Source: Bizionia argentinensis JUB59
Lineage (GTDB): Bacteria > Bacteroidota > Bacteroidia > Flavobacteriales > Flavobacteriaceae
Direction: 5' to 3'
Length of the DNA: 64,000 nucleotides
NCBI RefSeq assembly: GCF_000224335.1
Contig: NZ_AFXZ01000009.1
Span: 62,001 to 126,000 of the forward strand
Of this stretch, positions 1 through 9,415 are shown in pieces; position 1 is the first letter of the stretch, and each line of letters begins with the position of its first letter. The notes under the pieces were generated by a model that saw only the letters and a program-made list of their open reading frames with translations, did no database searches and was not told the origin of the DNA. A program made the translations under genes and the position numbers.

Positions 1-1437
1 CAACAAGCTGGTGGATTAACAGATACTATGTTTAATCAAGATCCATATCAGAGTAATCGGGAGCGCAATTGGTTTCAGGTGGATTGGTTGTTGTACAATT
101 TGAAATTTGAACATCAGTTTTCTGAAACTAGCGATTTTAGCTTTAGCTTCTTCGGGTTGCAAGCCTCACGTTATGCGTTAGGCTTTAGAACAAACCGGGT
201 TGACCAATTAGATCCTGGTAGCGAGCGTGATTTAATAAAAGGTGATTTTAATAATTTTGGTTTTGAAACCCGGTATTTGAATACATATACTATTTTAGAT
301 AAAGATGCTACGTTTTTAATAGGAGCGAAATATTATAATGCTAAAAACGATCAGCAACAAGGACCAGGCAGTACCAATAAAAACTCTGATTTTAATTTTT
401 ACACCGATGCTTTTCCGAATTATTCTAACCAATCAGATTTTGATTTACCTAATTTAAATATAGCTGTATTTGGTGAAAATATATTTTATATAACCAATAA
501 GTTTTCAGTAACACCTGGTGCGCGTTTTGAGTATATAAAAACTCAAAGTAATGGGTTTTATAAGGAAGTGCGCTTAGATGGTGCTGGTAACCCAATTTAT
601 AATGAAACGGTTTATGAAGATCAAAATTTTGATCGATCCTTCGTGCTACTGGGTTTAGGCTTGAGTTACAAGGGCGATAAAGGCTTTGAATTCTACGGAA
701 ATATCTCTCAAAATTACCGTTCTGTTACATTTTCAGATATTAGTATATTTAATCCCGCTTTCGCAATCGATAAAAACATTACAGATGAGGAAGGCTTTAC
801 GAGTGATTTAGGTATTCGAGGTAACTTTAAAGGCATTGTCTCCTATGATGCAAATGTATTTGGATTATTTTATAACCAACGTATAGGTTTAGTGCAAGAC
901 GTTCTACCAGGTGGTCGCATTATTAGCAAACGTACAAATGTTGGCGATGCCGCTATGTATGGCGTAGAATCCTTATTTGATCTTAATATTAAAAAAATTA
1001 TCGGATTAAATTCTGATTACAATTTTAATTATTTTGTTAACTCCTCATTCATTACTTCGCAATATAACGAGTCAGATATACCAGGGATAAAAGGAAATAA
1101 AGTTGAGTTTGTGCCAGAAGTAAATATTAAAACGGGTTTAAGATTTGGTTATAAAAATCTTTTGGGAAGTGTTCAATATACCTATTTATCCGATCAGTTT
1201 ACAGATGCATCAAACTCTGTAGATGCAGGTATTAGTGGTGTTATAGGTCAGATTCCAAGTTATGATATCCTCGATTTTTCTATATCATACAGTTACAAAC
1301 GCTTTAAGTTGGAAGCTGGTGTAAATAATGCTTTAGATAATGCGTATTTTACACGACGCGCAACTGGATATCCGGGACCTGGCATTATTCCATCGGCACC
1401 AAGGAATTGGTATACTACTTTGCAAATAAAAATTTAA
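1..1437 (+). CDS. TonB-dependent receptor, FecA-like, 5' truncated by window edge
   Basis: The frame is open from base 1, so this is the C-terminal 478 residues of a larger outer-membrane receptor; the ATG at 28 is internal. The visible part is the beta barrel: alternating aromatic and polar strands, the segment TPGARFEYIK typical of FecA-type receptors, and a C-terminal strand ending in YTTLQIKI with the terminal hydrophobic pattern of barrel proteins. Family knowledge: such proteins import ferric chelates or other ligands with energy from TonB-ExbBD. The plug and any carboxypeptidase-like domain lie outside the window. The exact substrate cannot be told. No clear terminator follows. Confidence 0.85.
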   Translation, partial: QQAGGLTDTMFNQDPYQSNRERNWFQVDWLLYNLKFEHQFSETSDFSFSFFGLQASRYALGFRTNRVDQLDPGSERDLIKGDFNNFGFETRYLNTYTILDKDATFLIGAKYYNAKNDQQQGPGSTNKNSDFNFYTDAFPNYSNQSDFDLPNLNIAVFGENIFYITNKFSVTPGARFEYIKTQSNGFYKEVRLDGAGNPIYNETVYEDQNFDRSFVLLGLGLSYKGDKGFEFYGNISQNYRSVTFSDISIFNPAFAIDKNITDEEGFTSDLGIRGNFKGIVSYDANVFGLFYNQRIGLVQDVLPGGRIISKRTNVGDAAMYGVESLFDLNIKKIIGLNSDYNFNYFVNSSFITSQYNESDIPGIKGNKVEFVPEVNIKTGLRFGYKNLLGSVQYTYLSDQFTDASNSVDAGISGVIGQIPSYDILDFSISYSYKRFKLEAGVNNALDNAYFTRRATGYPGPGIIPSAPRNWYTTLQIKI

Positions 1438-1778
1438 TTGGTTCTGTAAATTTTAAATTATTTGTAATTCCAAAGATGCATTGGATTGGAATTAGACGAT
1501 TTTATTTAAAAAGCAGTATCATTGATTTCAAGGTATTTATAAAAACTTGGAAGAAAAACCTTTAATAATATAGCAAAATGAAATGGTTTTTTAGTTTTAT
1601 GATATCTAAAATCATCTGATTTTAATGAAATATTACGGATGAAAACGCTCGTTAACAGTACGCTTTAACCCAGTTTCATACTTGCTATAAAAATGGTGTT
1701 ATTAATTTAACGGCAACTTAAAACATATTTCCTTATTTATAGTGTATATTTGCACGCAATTATAACTGTAATTGCAAC
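1438..1778. other. Intergenic region upstream of guaB
   Basis: No convincing gene is seen in these 341 bases. They are AT-rich and end in the guaB promoter near 1745. Short reading frames here and on the opposite strand have no recognisable protein character. Confidence 0.6.
1745..1752 (+). promoter_or_regulatory. guaB promoter, -7 element
   Basis: TATATTTG matches the Bacteroidota -7 consensus TAnnTTTG exactly and lies 26 bases before the guaB ATG. No clear TTTG -33 element is seen at the expected distance, so only the -7 box is supported. Confidence 0.55.
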
Positions 1779-3251
1779 ATGATAGCACACACCAACAAAA
1801 TTTTAGGAGAAGGACTAACATACGACGACGTATTATTGGTTCCAGCTTTCTCCGAAGTTTTACCTCGCGAAGTAAGTATTCAATCCAAATTTTCAAGAAA
1901 TATTACATTAAATGTTCCAATTGTATCCGCAGCTATGGATACAGTTACCGAAAGCAAAATGGCTATTGCCATGGCGCAAGAGGGTGGCATTGGTGTTTTA
2001 CATAAAAACATGTCCATTGAGGCGCAAGCTATAAAAGTGAGGCGGGTTAAACGTGCTGAAAGTGGTATGATTATCGACCCAATTACCTTGCCTTTAACAG
2101 CAGTTGTTAGGGATGCCAAGCAAAATATGGCCGAACATAGTATTGGCGGTATTCCAATTGTAGATGATGAAGGTGTTCTTAAAGGTATCGTTACTAATCG
2201 TGACCTACGATTTGAAAAAGAGGATGATCGCCCAATCATTGAAGTGATGACAACCAAAAATCTGGTTACGGCTGGAAAAGGAACTTCTTTACAAGATGCA
2301 GAAGGCATTCTTCAAGAAAATAAAATTGAAAAACTTCCAGTTGTTGATGAGGATTATAAACTCATTGGCTTAATTACATTTCGAGATATTACGAAACTTA
2401 CTTTAAAACCAAATGCCAATAAAGACTCTTTTGGACGTTTACGTGTTGCTGCCGCCATTGGTGTTACAGGTGATGCGCTTGAGCGTGCTGAAGCTTTAGT
2501 TGCAGCAGGTGTGGATGCTATTATTATAGATACCGCACATGGTCATACAAAAGGTGTTGTTACAATTTTAAAAGAAGTAAAAAGGAAATTTCCAACCCTA
2601 GATGTGGTTGTAGGAAATATAGCAACTCCAGAAGCCGCTAGGTATTTAGTAGAAGCTGGTGCAGATGCCGTTAAAGTGGGTATAGGTCCAGGTTCTATTT
2701 GCACAACGCGAGTTGTAGCTGGCGTTGGATTCCCGCAATTTTCAGCGGTTTTAGAAGTTGCTGCTGCCATTAAAGGTTCTGGTGTTCCTGTTATTGCCGA
2801 TGGTGGTATTCGTTATACAGGAGATATCCCTAAAGCGTTAGCTGCAGGTGCGGATTGTGTTATGTTAGGATCGCTTTTAGCCGGTACAAAAGAATCGCCA
2901 GGTGAAACTATAATCTATGAAGGTCGTAAGTTTAAAGCGTATCGCGGCATGGGTTCTGTAGAAGCTATGAAGCAAGGAAGTAAAGATCGTTATTTTCAGG
3001 ATATTGAAGATGACATTAAGAAATTAGTTCCTGAAGGTATTGTAGGCCGTGTGCCTTATAAAGGTGAAGTGCATGAAAGTATTCATCAATTTATTGGTGG
3101 TTTAAGGGCCGGAATGGGGTATTGTGGTGCTAAAGATGTGGAAACATTAAAAGAAACGGGACGCTTTGTGAAAATTACCGCTTCTGGAATTAATGAAAGT
3201 CATCCGCATGACGTTACCATTACTCAAGAATCGCCAAACTACTCAAGATAA
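1779..3251 (+). CDS. guaB: IMP dehydrogenase
   Basis: Oxidises IMP to XMP with NAD+, the committed step of GMP synthesis, in the cytoplasm. The 490 residues match the usual length. The (beta/alpha)8 barrel is interrupted by two CBS domains at about residues 96-205. The catalytic loop GPGSICTTR places the active-site cysteine at about 308, and the flap sequence YRGMGS is present near 388. The start is supported by the N-terminal segment [11 protein letters not shown] and by the promoter box just upstream. It stands alone and is closed by a strong terminator shared with the convergent gene. Confidence 0.97.
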   Translation: MIAHTNKILGEGLTYDDVLLVPAFSEVLPREVSIQSKFSRNITLNVPIVSAAMDTVTESKMAIAMAQEGGIGVLHKNMSIEAQAIKVRRVKRAESGMIIDPITLPLTAVVRDAKQNMAEHSIGGIPIVDDEGVLKGIVTNRDLRFEKEDDRPIIEVMTTKNLVTAGKGTSLQDAEGILQENKIEKLPVVDEDYKLIGLITFRDITKLTLKPNANKDSFGRLRVAAAIGVTGDALERAEALVAAGVDAIIIDTAHGHTKGVVTILKEVKRKFPTLDVVVGNIATPEAARYLVEAGADAVKVGIGPGSICTTRVVAGVGFPQFSAVLEVAAAIKGSGVPVIADGGIRYTGDIPKALAAGADCVMLGSLLAGTKESPGETIIYEGRKFKAYRGMGSVEAMKQGSKDRYFQDIEDDIKKLVPEGIVGRVPYKGEVHESIHQFIGGLRAGMGYCGAKDVETLKETGRFVKITASGINESHPHDVTITQESPNYSR

Positions 3252-3260
3252 AAACTATAA

Positions 3261-3293
3261 AAAAATCCCCGAAGTTCTGCTTCGGGGATTTTT
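3261..3293. terminator. Bidirectional terminator between guaB and convergent gene
   Basis: A 14-base-pair stem (left arm AAAAATCCCCGAAG, loop TTCTG) with A and T runs on its two sides, so it can stop transcription from either direction. Confidence 0.9.
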
Positions 3294-3310
3294 GTTTTTA
3301 ATCTGTTTTT

Positions 3311-3628
3311 TTAATCTTTTTCAGAATTGATTTTATAGGCTTTGGAATTGGCTTTAATCAGCAGATATGGTAAACCTATTAAAATGGCTGCACTGATTCC
3401 AATGGCTCCAATTTGTTCATTGTCCAACCATTTAGAAAAACCATAGGCTATTAAGATTATGGTTGCCATCATAATTAAAACATTAGCTAATAAATTTCCA
3501 ATTTTCGGCATATTGTAGATTGCTTTTTCTGCATCAGGCATCGTATTGTAACCTGCAATTAAATCATACAATTTGAAGTTCTTTATTAAAATGGCAAAAA
3601 CAAGGAATAATACAGCAGTTAAAATCAT
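3311..3628 (-). CDS. Small membrane protein, DUF3784-like
   Basis: A 105-residue protein with three hydrophobic segments (about 1-15, 46-64, 73-90). The short region after the first helix, with GYNTMPDAEKAIYN, resembles the conserved linker of DUF3784 proteins (GY.TM..EEK). No function is known for that family. It overlaps the upstream minus-strand gene by four bases, so the two are very likely co-transcribed. Confidence 0.7.
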   Translation of the reverse strand: MILTAVLFLVFAILIKNFKLYDLIAGYNTMPDAEKAIYNMPKIGNLLANVLIMMATIILIAYGFSKWLDNEQIGAIGISAAILIGLPYLLIKANSKAYKINSEKD

Positions 3629-3867
3629 AAGGTTTCTGTATAAAGTTGACCACGATGTGGTTTTAAAGCATCGCGGATAGGTGGCATTTGATTTTCAGGA
3701 ACCACTAGATATGCAATAGCATGCACATCGTTTTCAGCCTGAAAACCGGTAATATCTAGATCTAATTTTTCACTTTGAATATATTCTTTTAGGTGTATTT
3801 CGTGGTGCTCTGCAGTTTTTAAGGCATCGGGTCCTCTGAAATCCCATATCAATTTTAAGTTTCTCAT
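3625..3867 (-). CDS. Conserved hypothetical protein, 80 aa
   Basis: A small soluble protein beginning MRNLKLIWDFRGPDA, with several histidines (AEHHEIHLKEY) and a C-terminal PHRGQLYTETL. I recall similar short proteins in Flavobacteriaceae but cannot name a domain. Its stop overlaps the start of the 105-residue membrane protein, and it lies 37 bases downstream of the M48 protease gene, suggesting one three-gene transcript. Function unknown. Confidence 0.65.
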   Translation of the reverse strand: MRNLKLIWDFRGPDALKTAEHHEIHLKEYIQSEKLDLDITGFQAENDVHAIAYLVVPENQMPPIRDALKPHRGQLYTETL

Positions 3868-3904
3868 GCTTTATTTTTATTAAATATCGTAATTAATAAT
3901 GTGA

Positions 3905-5137
3905 TTATAACTTTAAATTATTCATGCGTTCTAATAAAGTGGGGTGGGAATAATGCATAAACACAAAAGCTTTATGCGGTGTTAAATTACTTAAACTATT
4001 TTTAGATAGCTTCTTAAGAGATGTAATTAACGGTGCAGCAGCATACGTGCTTTTAGCATAATCATCCGCCTGGTATTCAAATTTTCTAGAAAACCAATTC
4101 ATTATAAGTCCAGTGATTTCTGATATAGGACTATACAATAATCCAAATGCAATTAATCCCACATGAAAACTAGGGATTTCTACACCCAAAGCATGAGATA
4201 GTAATGGATTATATATAAATATGGATAGAATATATAAGGTTAAACCTGTTAGTAAAATTGAGGTTGCCAAATTGAAAATAATATGTTTCTTTTTGTAATG
4301 ACCAACTTCATGAGCTAAAACAGCAACAATCTCTTTGTCATCTAGATCGGTGATTAAAGTATCATAAAGTGTTACGCGTTTCTCGCTTCCAAAACCCGAG
4401 AAATAAGCGTTGGCTTTAGTACTTCGTTTAGAACCGTCAATCACGAAAATTTTATCGAGCGTAAAACCTACCGTTTCTGCATAAGCTGATATTTTATCGC
4501 GTAAACTACCATTTTCAAGAGGTGTTTGTTTATTGAATAAAGGCACAATTAATCGAGCGTAAAACATATTTAAAAATATAGTAAATACGGTAACAAGTCC
4601 CCAAGCATATAACCAGAAATATTGACCAGCTACTTGATAGAACCAGATAATAAGCGCCAAAACCCCACCGCCTAAAATAGCCATCATAAGCCAGCCTTTT
4701 AGTTTATCCAATAAAAAAGTAGCTTTCGTTGTTTTATTAAAACCGAACTTTTCTTCAATAACAAAAGTTTGATAGTATGAAAAAGGGGTATTTATAATAT
4801 CACTACCAATCATAATAATTCCGAAGAAAATTAAAGCGACAATGATTGGGTTTTCGCTATAATTTCTAGCAACTGTATCAATAAATTCAAAACCATCAAA
4901 AAACAGGATGGCTAACGTTAGAATAATAGAAAATGTAGAGGTTAAAATTCCGAACTTATAATTATACTTTTTATAGGCTTGCGATTTTTCATATTCCTCT
5001 GTATTATAGACGTCGTGTAATTCTTCAGGAATAGGATCGTTATAATGTTTGGCGTTTAAAGCATCGAGAACTTTATCAACAATAAAGTCGATAATGATGA
5101 TGGCTATTATTATGTAGAATAGGGTTGTAGAGGTCAT
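3905..5137 (-). CDS. M48 family zinc metallopeptidase, Ste24/CAAX protease type
   Basis: An integral membrane zinc protease of 410 residues. The N-terminal half is the multi-helix Peptidase_M48_N region; the zinc motif HEVGH is at about 276-280, and a second acidic ligand is expected in the conserved FEYQADDYA segment near 355. In eukaryotes the family cleaves prenylated CAAX proteins; bacterial members act in membrane protein quality control, and that is the likely role here. It leads a short minus-strand operon with two small genes. Confidence 0.92.
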   Translation of the reverse strand: MTSTTLFYIIIAIIIIDFIVDKVLDALNAKHYNDPIPEELHDVYNTEEYEKSQAYKKYNYKFGILTSTFSIILTLAILFFDGFEFIDTVARNYSENPIIVALIFFGIIMIGSDIINTPFSYYQTFVIEEKFGFNKTTKATFLLDKLKGWLMMAILGGGVLALIIWFYQVAGQYFWLYAWGLVTVFTIFLNMFYARLIVPLFNKQTPLENGSLRDKISAYAETVGFTLDKIFVIDGSKRSTKANAYFSGFGSEKRVTLYDTLITDLDDKEIVAVLAHEVGHYKKKHIIFNLATSILLTGLTLYILSIFIYNPLLSHALGVEIPSFHVGLIAFGLLYSPISEITGLIMNWFSRKFEYQADDYAKSTYAAAPLITSLKKLSKNSLSNLTPHKAFVFMHYSHPTLLERMNNLKL

Positions 5138-5183
5138 AGCGTAATAATGAATAAATTCCAGTGTTTGTAATTTGTTTTAGGTG

Positions 5184-5191
5184 CAAAAATA
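5184..5191 (-). promoter_or_regulatory. -7 element for the M48 protease gene
   Basis: On the minus strand the bases read TATTTTTG, an exact TAnnTTTG match 46 bases upstream of the ATG at 5137. Confidence 0.45.
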
Positions 5192-5256
5192 GGAACTATT
5201 TGTTATAATGTCTGTATTTATAATATGAAGTCTTAACGAATATAATTTAGAATAAG

Positions 5257-5571
5257 CTATATGTCGGAATACTTAGAGTGTGTTGCATTTCTGCATTCCG
5301 CAAGAATTTGAAATCTCTCGAAATCGCCAATAATTAAAGCCTCCTTTTTAGAGCGTGACCATTTTTTAATTTTATTTTCAAAATATATAGCTTGTAACAC
5401 ATGCATAAACGTCTCGTGAAATTGTATTTCTAAAGGCCTTCTTTTTAATGTATAACATGTACGATGTTTCCCATAAATATGTTCTTTAAGTTGTCTATTT
5501 AAATCATTTGTTATTCCAGTATAATAGCTTTCGTCGGAACATTTAAGAATATAAACATAATATGAAAACAT
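5257..5571 (-). CDS. GIY-YIG nuclease family protein
   Basis: 104 residues comprising a stand-alone GIY-YIG domain. The paired motif appears as YVYIL followed by YYTGIT, with the helix N-DLNRQLKEH carrying the conserved arginine and a late FENKIKKWSRSKKEALI segment typical of the small UPF0213/YhbQ-type proteins. Members bind or nick DNA; cellular role is uncertain. It stands alone, with a pair of inverted interspersed repeats in the intergenic region on its upstream side. Confidence 0.85.
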   Translation of the reverse strand: MFSYYVYILKCSDESYYTGITNDLNRQLKEHIYGKHRTCYTLKRRPLEIQFHETFMHVLQAIYFENKIKKWSRSKKEALIIGDFERFQILAECRNATHSKYSDI

Positions 5572-5591
5572 CCTCTTTAGAGTTTGAAGGT

Positions 5592-5745
5592 CTTCGACAT
5601 CGTTCAGACTGACAGTTGGCTTATATATTTAATGAATATAATAAATTATATTTAACTGACAAACAGAGGGATATCGTTTTTTTGGATATTTATTACTTAT
5701 AAAACTCGAATGAATTGTTATATGTCACACTGAACGCAGTCGAAG
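5592..5745. repeat. Inverted pair of interspersed palindromic repeats
   Basis: The segment 5592-5614 (CTTCGACATCGTTCAGACTG then ACA) and the reverse complement of 5723-5745 match at 18 of 23 bases, differing only in two short central blocks. They flank about 108 bases of AT-rich, non-coding sequence between the GIY-YIG and TrmH genes. Repeats containing CACTGAACGCAGTCGAAGTG-like cores are scattered through many Bacteroidota genomes. Confidence 0.6.
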
Positions 5746-5765
5746 TGTTTTTTATGAACGATTTA

Positions 5766-6566
5766 TTATTTAAAATTTCTCTGTCGTTTTGCTTCAAAAA
5801 TAAGAATTCCAGCTGCAACAGATACATTCATAGAGTCAATTTCACCTTGCATGGGAATAATAATGTTTTCTGTGGCAGCATCTCGCCATTCCTGACTTAA
5901 ACCTGTGGCTTCTGTTCCAACGACCAAAGCGGTTGGTTTGGTAAAATCTTGTGTGTGATAATTGACGGAAGCTTGCAAAGCCGCACAATAAATATTAATA
6001 TTTTTGGCTTTCAAAAATGATATTATTTCCGTAGTAGAGCCCATGGCTATTTGTCGCGTAAAAATGCATCCAACGCTCGAGCGAATAATATTCGGGTTGT
6101 ATAAATCAGTTTTAGGATTGGCAATAATTATCAAGTCCACATTGGCAGCGTCGGCTGTTCGTAAAAGAGCGCCTATATTCCCTGGTTTTTCGGGTGCTTC
6201 AGCAACTAAAATTAATGGGGTATCGGATTCGATACTTACAGATTTTAAAGCATGAACTTTATTTTTAGCCACAGCCAAAACGCCTTCGGTGGTATCTCGA
6301 TGTGCTAGTTTTTGATAAACATCTTTGGATACTTCAATGCAATTATTAAAATCGCCAATTAATTCCTTTAATGTTTCTTCAGAAAGTAATTCTGGATAAA
6401 ATAAAATTGCTTCTATTTTATAGCGCCCTTTTAGTGCCAATGAAATTTCCCGAGCACCTTCAATTAAAAATTGTCCAGATTTTTTACGTGCTCTAGATTT
6501 TTCTTTTAGCAGTGTTAGTTCCTTTATATAGGTGTTTTGGGTACTCGATATTACTTTAAAAGCCAT
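5766..6566 (-). CDS. TrmH/SpoU family RNA 2'-O-methyltransferase
   Basis: A 266-residue SPOUT methyltransferase using S-adenosylmethionine to methylate ribose in rRNA or tRNA. An N-terminal substrate-binding region (about 1-95, with KSGQFLIEGAREI) precedes the knotted domain. The three SpoU motifs are visible: EKPGNIGALLRTADA at 126-140, VVGTEATGLS at 215-224, and IPMQG..DSMNVSVAAGIL at 237-254. The layout fits RlmB/TsnR-like enzymes; the exact target base is not determinable. Single gene with its own promoter. Confidence 0.93.
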   Translation of the reverse strand: MAFKVISSTQNTYIKELTLLKEKSRARKKSGQFLIEGAREISLALKGRYKIEAILFYPELLSEETLKELIGDFNNCIEVSKDVYQKLAHRDTTEGVLAVAKNKVHALKSVSIESDTPLILVAEAPEKPGNIGALLRTADAANVDLIIIANPKTDLYNPNIIRSSVGCIFTRQIAMGSTTEIISFLKAKNINIYCAALQASVNYHTQDFTKPTALVVGTEATGLSQEWRDAATENIIIPMQGEIDSMNVSVAAGILIFEAKRQRNFK

Positions 6567-6589
6567 TACTTTCAGTATGTTTAGAGGAA

Positions 6590-6597
6590 CAAATTTA
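6590..6597 (-). promoter_or_regulatory. -7 element for the TrmH-family gene
   Basis: The minus strand reads TAAATTTG, matching TAnnTTTG, 23 bases upstream of the ATG. Confidence 0.5.
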
Positions 6598-6718
6598 CGT
6601 TATTATAATAAAGAATACTCGTTTTTTTCTAATTGCTCTTTTTAATACCCATTTGTAGATTTGCGAAATATGAAAATATCAGTTATTAATTGCAGCTCTC
6701 TAATATGCTTAATTTTTT

Positions 6719-7127
6719 ATGATACCAACTGATGATGGTGCTGCTGCATCCACGACTAGGGATATAGGCGGTTTATTTGTATTTAATCCAGTTCCTGCCG
6801 ATGGTGCTTCAATAAATCCAATTTCAAGTACTATAACCCATGCCGTTTTAGGGGATACCTATACTTTTGACCTTTGAATGTGTACCTGCAGGAATGAAAC
6901 CAGAAACGTCATCTCAAAATTTGGCTACTAATTTTATTGTAAATATTAATGATTCAGCACCTTTAACTATATGTAATTTAGATGGTACCCAAGACCATTT
7001 GGCGCTATTTGATTTTAAGGAAAAAGATTTCGAAGTTTTGAACTGTTTGGGTTTTGTTGAATACAATATCTGTTATTATCAAATTCAATTGAAGATTATC
7101 TTTATTATAACATTATTTTTCAAATAG
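6719..7127 (+). pseudogene. Frameshifted remnant of a secreted repeat/adhesin-type protein
   Basis: Two overlapping frames read as pieces of one protein. The first (6719-6877) encodes DIGGLFVFNPVPADGASINP... and stops; a second frame, open from before 6867, continues with FECVPAGMKPETSSQNL and then PLTICNLDGTQDHLALFDF. The last piece resembles the calcium-binding-like repeat LC..DGTQD.LAVFDLT found in long secreted proteins of Flavobacteriaceae exported by the type IX system. There is no signal peptide, no complete domain and no sorting signal, so this is a decayed fragment. Exact borders are uncertain. Confidence 0.55.
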
Positions 7128-7211
7128 TTTTCAGCTAGGTAAGCTGAAGCTTTTTTTTGTAATGTTCACTTTATAATTTCGACAAAACGTCACAACCAAT
7201 ATAAAATTTTC

Positions 7212-8021
7212 ATGAAATACTATATTCTTTCAATCGTTGTTCTATTTGTTTTTTCGAGCTGTAAACAGAACAATACAAATCCAGAAGCGATAGAAACTCT
7301 AGTAGAAACAGAAGAAGTTGTTGAAGTAGAAAAAGCCAATTATCCAGAAAATCTTTCTAAAGTATTTGATGCTCATGGCGGAATTGACTCTTGGAAAGCT
7401 ATGAAATCTATAGTATTTACTATGGAGAAATCAGAAGGAAAAGAAATTACTATAACAAATCTTAATACAAGAGAAGCGTTGATTGAAAGTCCAAATGTAG
7501 ATATTGGGTATGATGGTAACAAAGCGTGGTTTTTAAACAAAACCGAAGGCGAGTATAAAGGATATGAACCGTTATATTATTATAACTTGATGTTCTATTT
7601 TTATGCCATGCCTTTTATTTTATCGGATGATGGGATTAATTATGCCGAAGCAGAACCATTGGTTTTTGAAGGTGTTACCTATCCAGGAATCCAGGTGACT
7701 TATAATGCTGGTGTTGGTGAGACTCCAGAAGATCGTTATGTTTTATATTACAACGCAGAAACCTTCCAAATGGAGTGGTTAGGATATACGGTTAGTTTTG
7801 TTTCTGGCATAGATAAAAAAGAATTACACTTTAGAAGATATGACAATTGGCAAAATGTAAATGGCTTACTACTACCTAAAACAATTGTAGGTTATGGGTT
7901 TAAAGATGATAAACCAACGGAAGCGAAACAAAGCACAGAGTTTATAAATGTACGAGTTAACGATAAGGAAATAGAATCGAGCAAATTTATAAAACCAGAA
8001 AATGGAGAATTTGTAAACTAG
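7212..8021 (+). CDS. Lipoprotein, DUF6503-like
   Basis: A 269-residue lipoprotein: signal peptide of 16 residues ending in a lipobox with cysteine 17 (VFSSC), then a short acidic linker rich in glutamate and a domain beginning VFDAHGGIDSWKAMKSI, which is characteristic of DUF6503 proteins of Bacteroidota. These likely form an outer-membrane-associated LolA/LolB-like half barrel, though this is inference from fold appearance. Substrate unknown. It is a single gene closed by a strong terminator. Confidence 0.8.
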   Translation: MKYYILSIVVLFVFSSCKQNNTNPEAIETLVETEEVVEVEKANYPENLSKVFDAHGGIDSWKAMKSIVFTMEKSEGKEITITNLNTREALIESPNVDIGYDGNKAWFLNKTEGEYKGYEPLYYYNLMFYFYAMPFILSDDGINYAEAEPLVFEGVTYPGIQVTYNAGVGETPEDRYVLYYNAETFQMEWLGYTVSFVSGIDKKELHFRRYDNWQNVNGLLLPKTIVGYGFKDDKPTEAKQSTEFINVRVNDKEIESSKFIKPENGEFVN

Positions 8022-8036
8022 AATTCGGAAATTTAA

Positions 8037-8073
8037 ATAAAAGGCGAGCTAATATTAATTAGCTCGCCTTTTT
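8037..8073. terminator. Bidirectional terminator
   Basis: A 13-base-pair perfect stem at 8041-8070 (arm AAGGCGAGCTAAT, loop ATTA), extended by A/T pairs, lies between two convergent genes. Confidence 0.9.
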
Positions 8074-8100
8074 GTTTTGGGACTGTAGGTTTATTTAATT

Positions 8101-9396
8101 CTACGGATTCTTATACTTCTCGGAATAACGTTTCCAAAGTTCCGTTTGATGACTTTCCAAACTAATTTGTCTCCCTTGAATAAAAGCTTCAGTTAAAATA
8201 TTAGTTCGCATATCTAGAGCATCACCTTCACTTATAAAAAGTGTGGCATCTTTTCCAGCTTCTAAAGTTCCAACGAAAGAATCTATTCCTAAAATTTTAG
8301 CCGTATTAGAGGTTATTAGTTTTAAAGCATCTTCTTTCTCCATGCCATAAGCTGCACAAGTTCCTGCGTAGAAAGGTAAATTACGCGTTTGGAAATTCTC
8401 TCTATTTCCTAATTGAATTCCAATTAATATACCGGCATCGTGCAATTGCTTGGCCAATTTAAAAGGCATATCATAATCCTGATCTTCATTTGCTGGTAAG
8501 CTATGTGGCGCGTTTATTAAAACGGGTATATTATGTTGTTTTAGTAAAGTTGTTACTTTATAAGCTTCAGCACCACCAACAATAACCATCTGGTCAATAT
8601 TGTTTTCTTTGGCAAAATGAACAGCATCCGTAATCCCTTTTTCATCATTTACATGAATAAATAATTTCTGCGAACCATTGTAAAGACCTTGCATGGCTTC
8701 AAAAGGTAAATGTTTAGGCTTTTTATCACCTTTTAAATACGTTTTACTACCAGTAATAAAATTAGTAACCTCATTTATTTGGTTAGCATATTCTTTATTT
8801 GGCTTTAAACCTGCAGGTTCTCCAAGCCACCAGCGACCTCTAGAAAAACTACTCGGCCAGTTTAAATGAATTCCATCATCGGTTTTAATAGACGCATCTT
8901 CCCAGTTCCAAGCATCTAATTGTACAATGGATGAGGTTCCCGAAATACGACCGCCTTTTGGCGATACTTGAGCCATTAATATGCCATTTGGGCGCATAGA
9001 CTCAACAACTTTAGATTCCGTGTTATAAGCAATTAGACTGCGAACATGAGGAATCATATCGCCAACTTCATTCTGATCGTCGGTGGCTCTTACCGCATCT
9101 ACTTCTACCAATCCTAAAGCCGTATTAGCAGCAATAAATCCTGGATATACATGTTTGCCTTTGGCTTCAATAACCGTCATGCCAGAAGTATTGGTGTTTC
9201 CTGAATTTACGGAAGTTATTTTTCCGTTTTCAAAAACAACGACACTGTTTTCAATTATCTGTCCATTACCAATATGGGCCGTAGCTCCAACAATGGCAAT
9301 AGCTTTTGTTTGTTTAGATCCTGGAGTTTGTTGCGCAAATGAACTCGTACTTATGAGTAGCGCAATAAAAAGGATATATATATTTATATGTTTCAT
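8101..9396 (-). CDS. Secreted amidohydrolase-family protein lacking the HxH metal motif
   Basis: 431 residues with a signal peptide (cleavage after SSFAQ). The fold matches the amidohydrolase superfamily: an N-terminal beta sandwich ending KGKHVYPGF, a barrel, and the C-terminal return GTLEAGKDATLFI. At the place where active enzymes carry HxH after PGF(I/V)D, this protein reads PGFIAANTALG, so the first two metal ligands are missing. It therefore probably is not a classical metal hydrolase and may act as a partner of the next gene, from which it is separated by only 19 bases. Confidence 0.82.
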   Translation of the reverse strand: MKHINIYILFIALLISTSSFAQQTPGSKQTKAIAIVGATAHIGNGQIIENSVVVFENGKITSVNSGNTNTSGMTVIEAKGKHVYPGFIAANTALGLVEVDAVRATDDQNEVGDMIPHVRSLIAYNTESKVVESMRPNGILMAQVSPKGGRISGTSSIVQLDAWNWEDASIKTDDGIHLNWPSSFSRGRWWLGEPAGLKPNKEYANQINEVTNFITGSKTYLKGDKKPKHLPFEAMQGLYNGSQKLFIHVNDEKGITDAVHFAKENNIDQMVIVGGAEAYKVTTLLKQHNIPVLINAPHSLPANEDQDYDMPFKLAKQLHDAGILIGIQLGNRENFQTRNLPFYAGTCAAYGMEKEDALKLITSNTAKILGIDSFVGTLEAGKDATLFISEGDALDMRTNILTEAFIQGRQISLESHQTELWKRYSEKYKNP

Positions 9397-9415
9397 TGGT
9401 TTTTATTTTTTCTTA

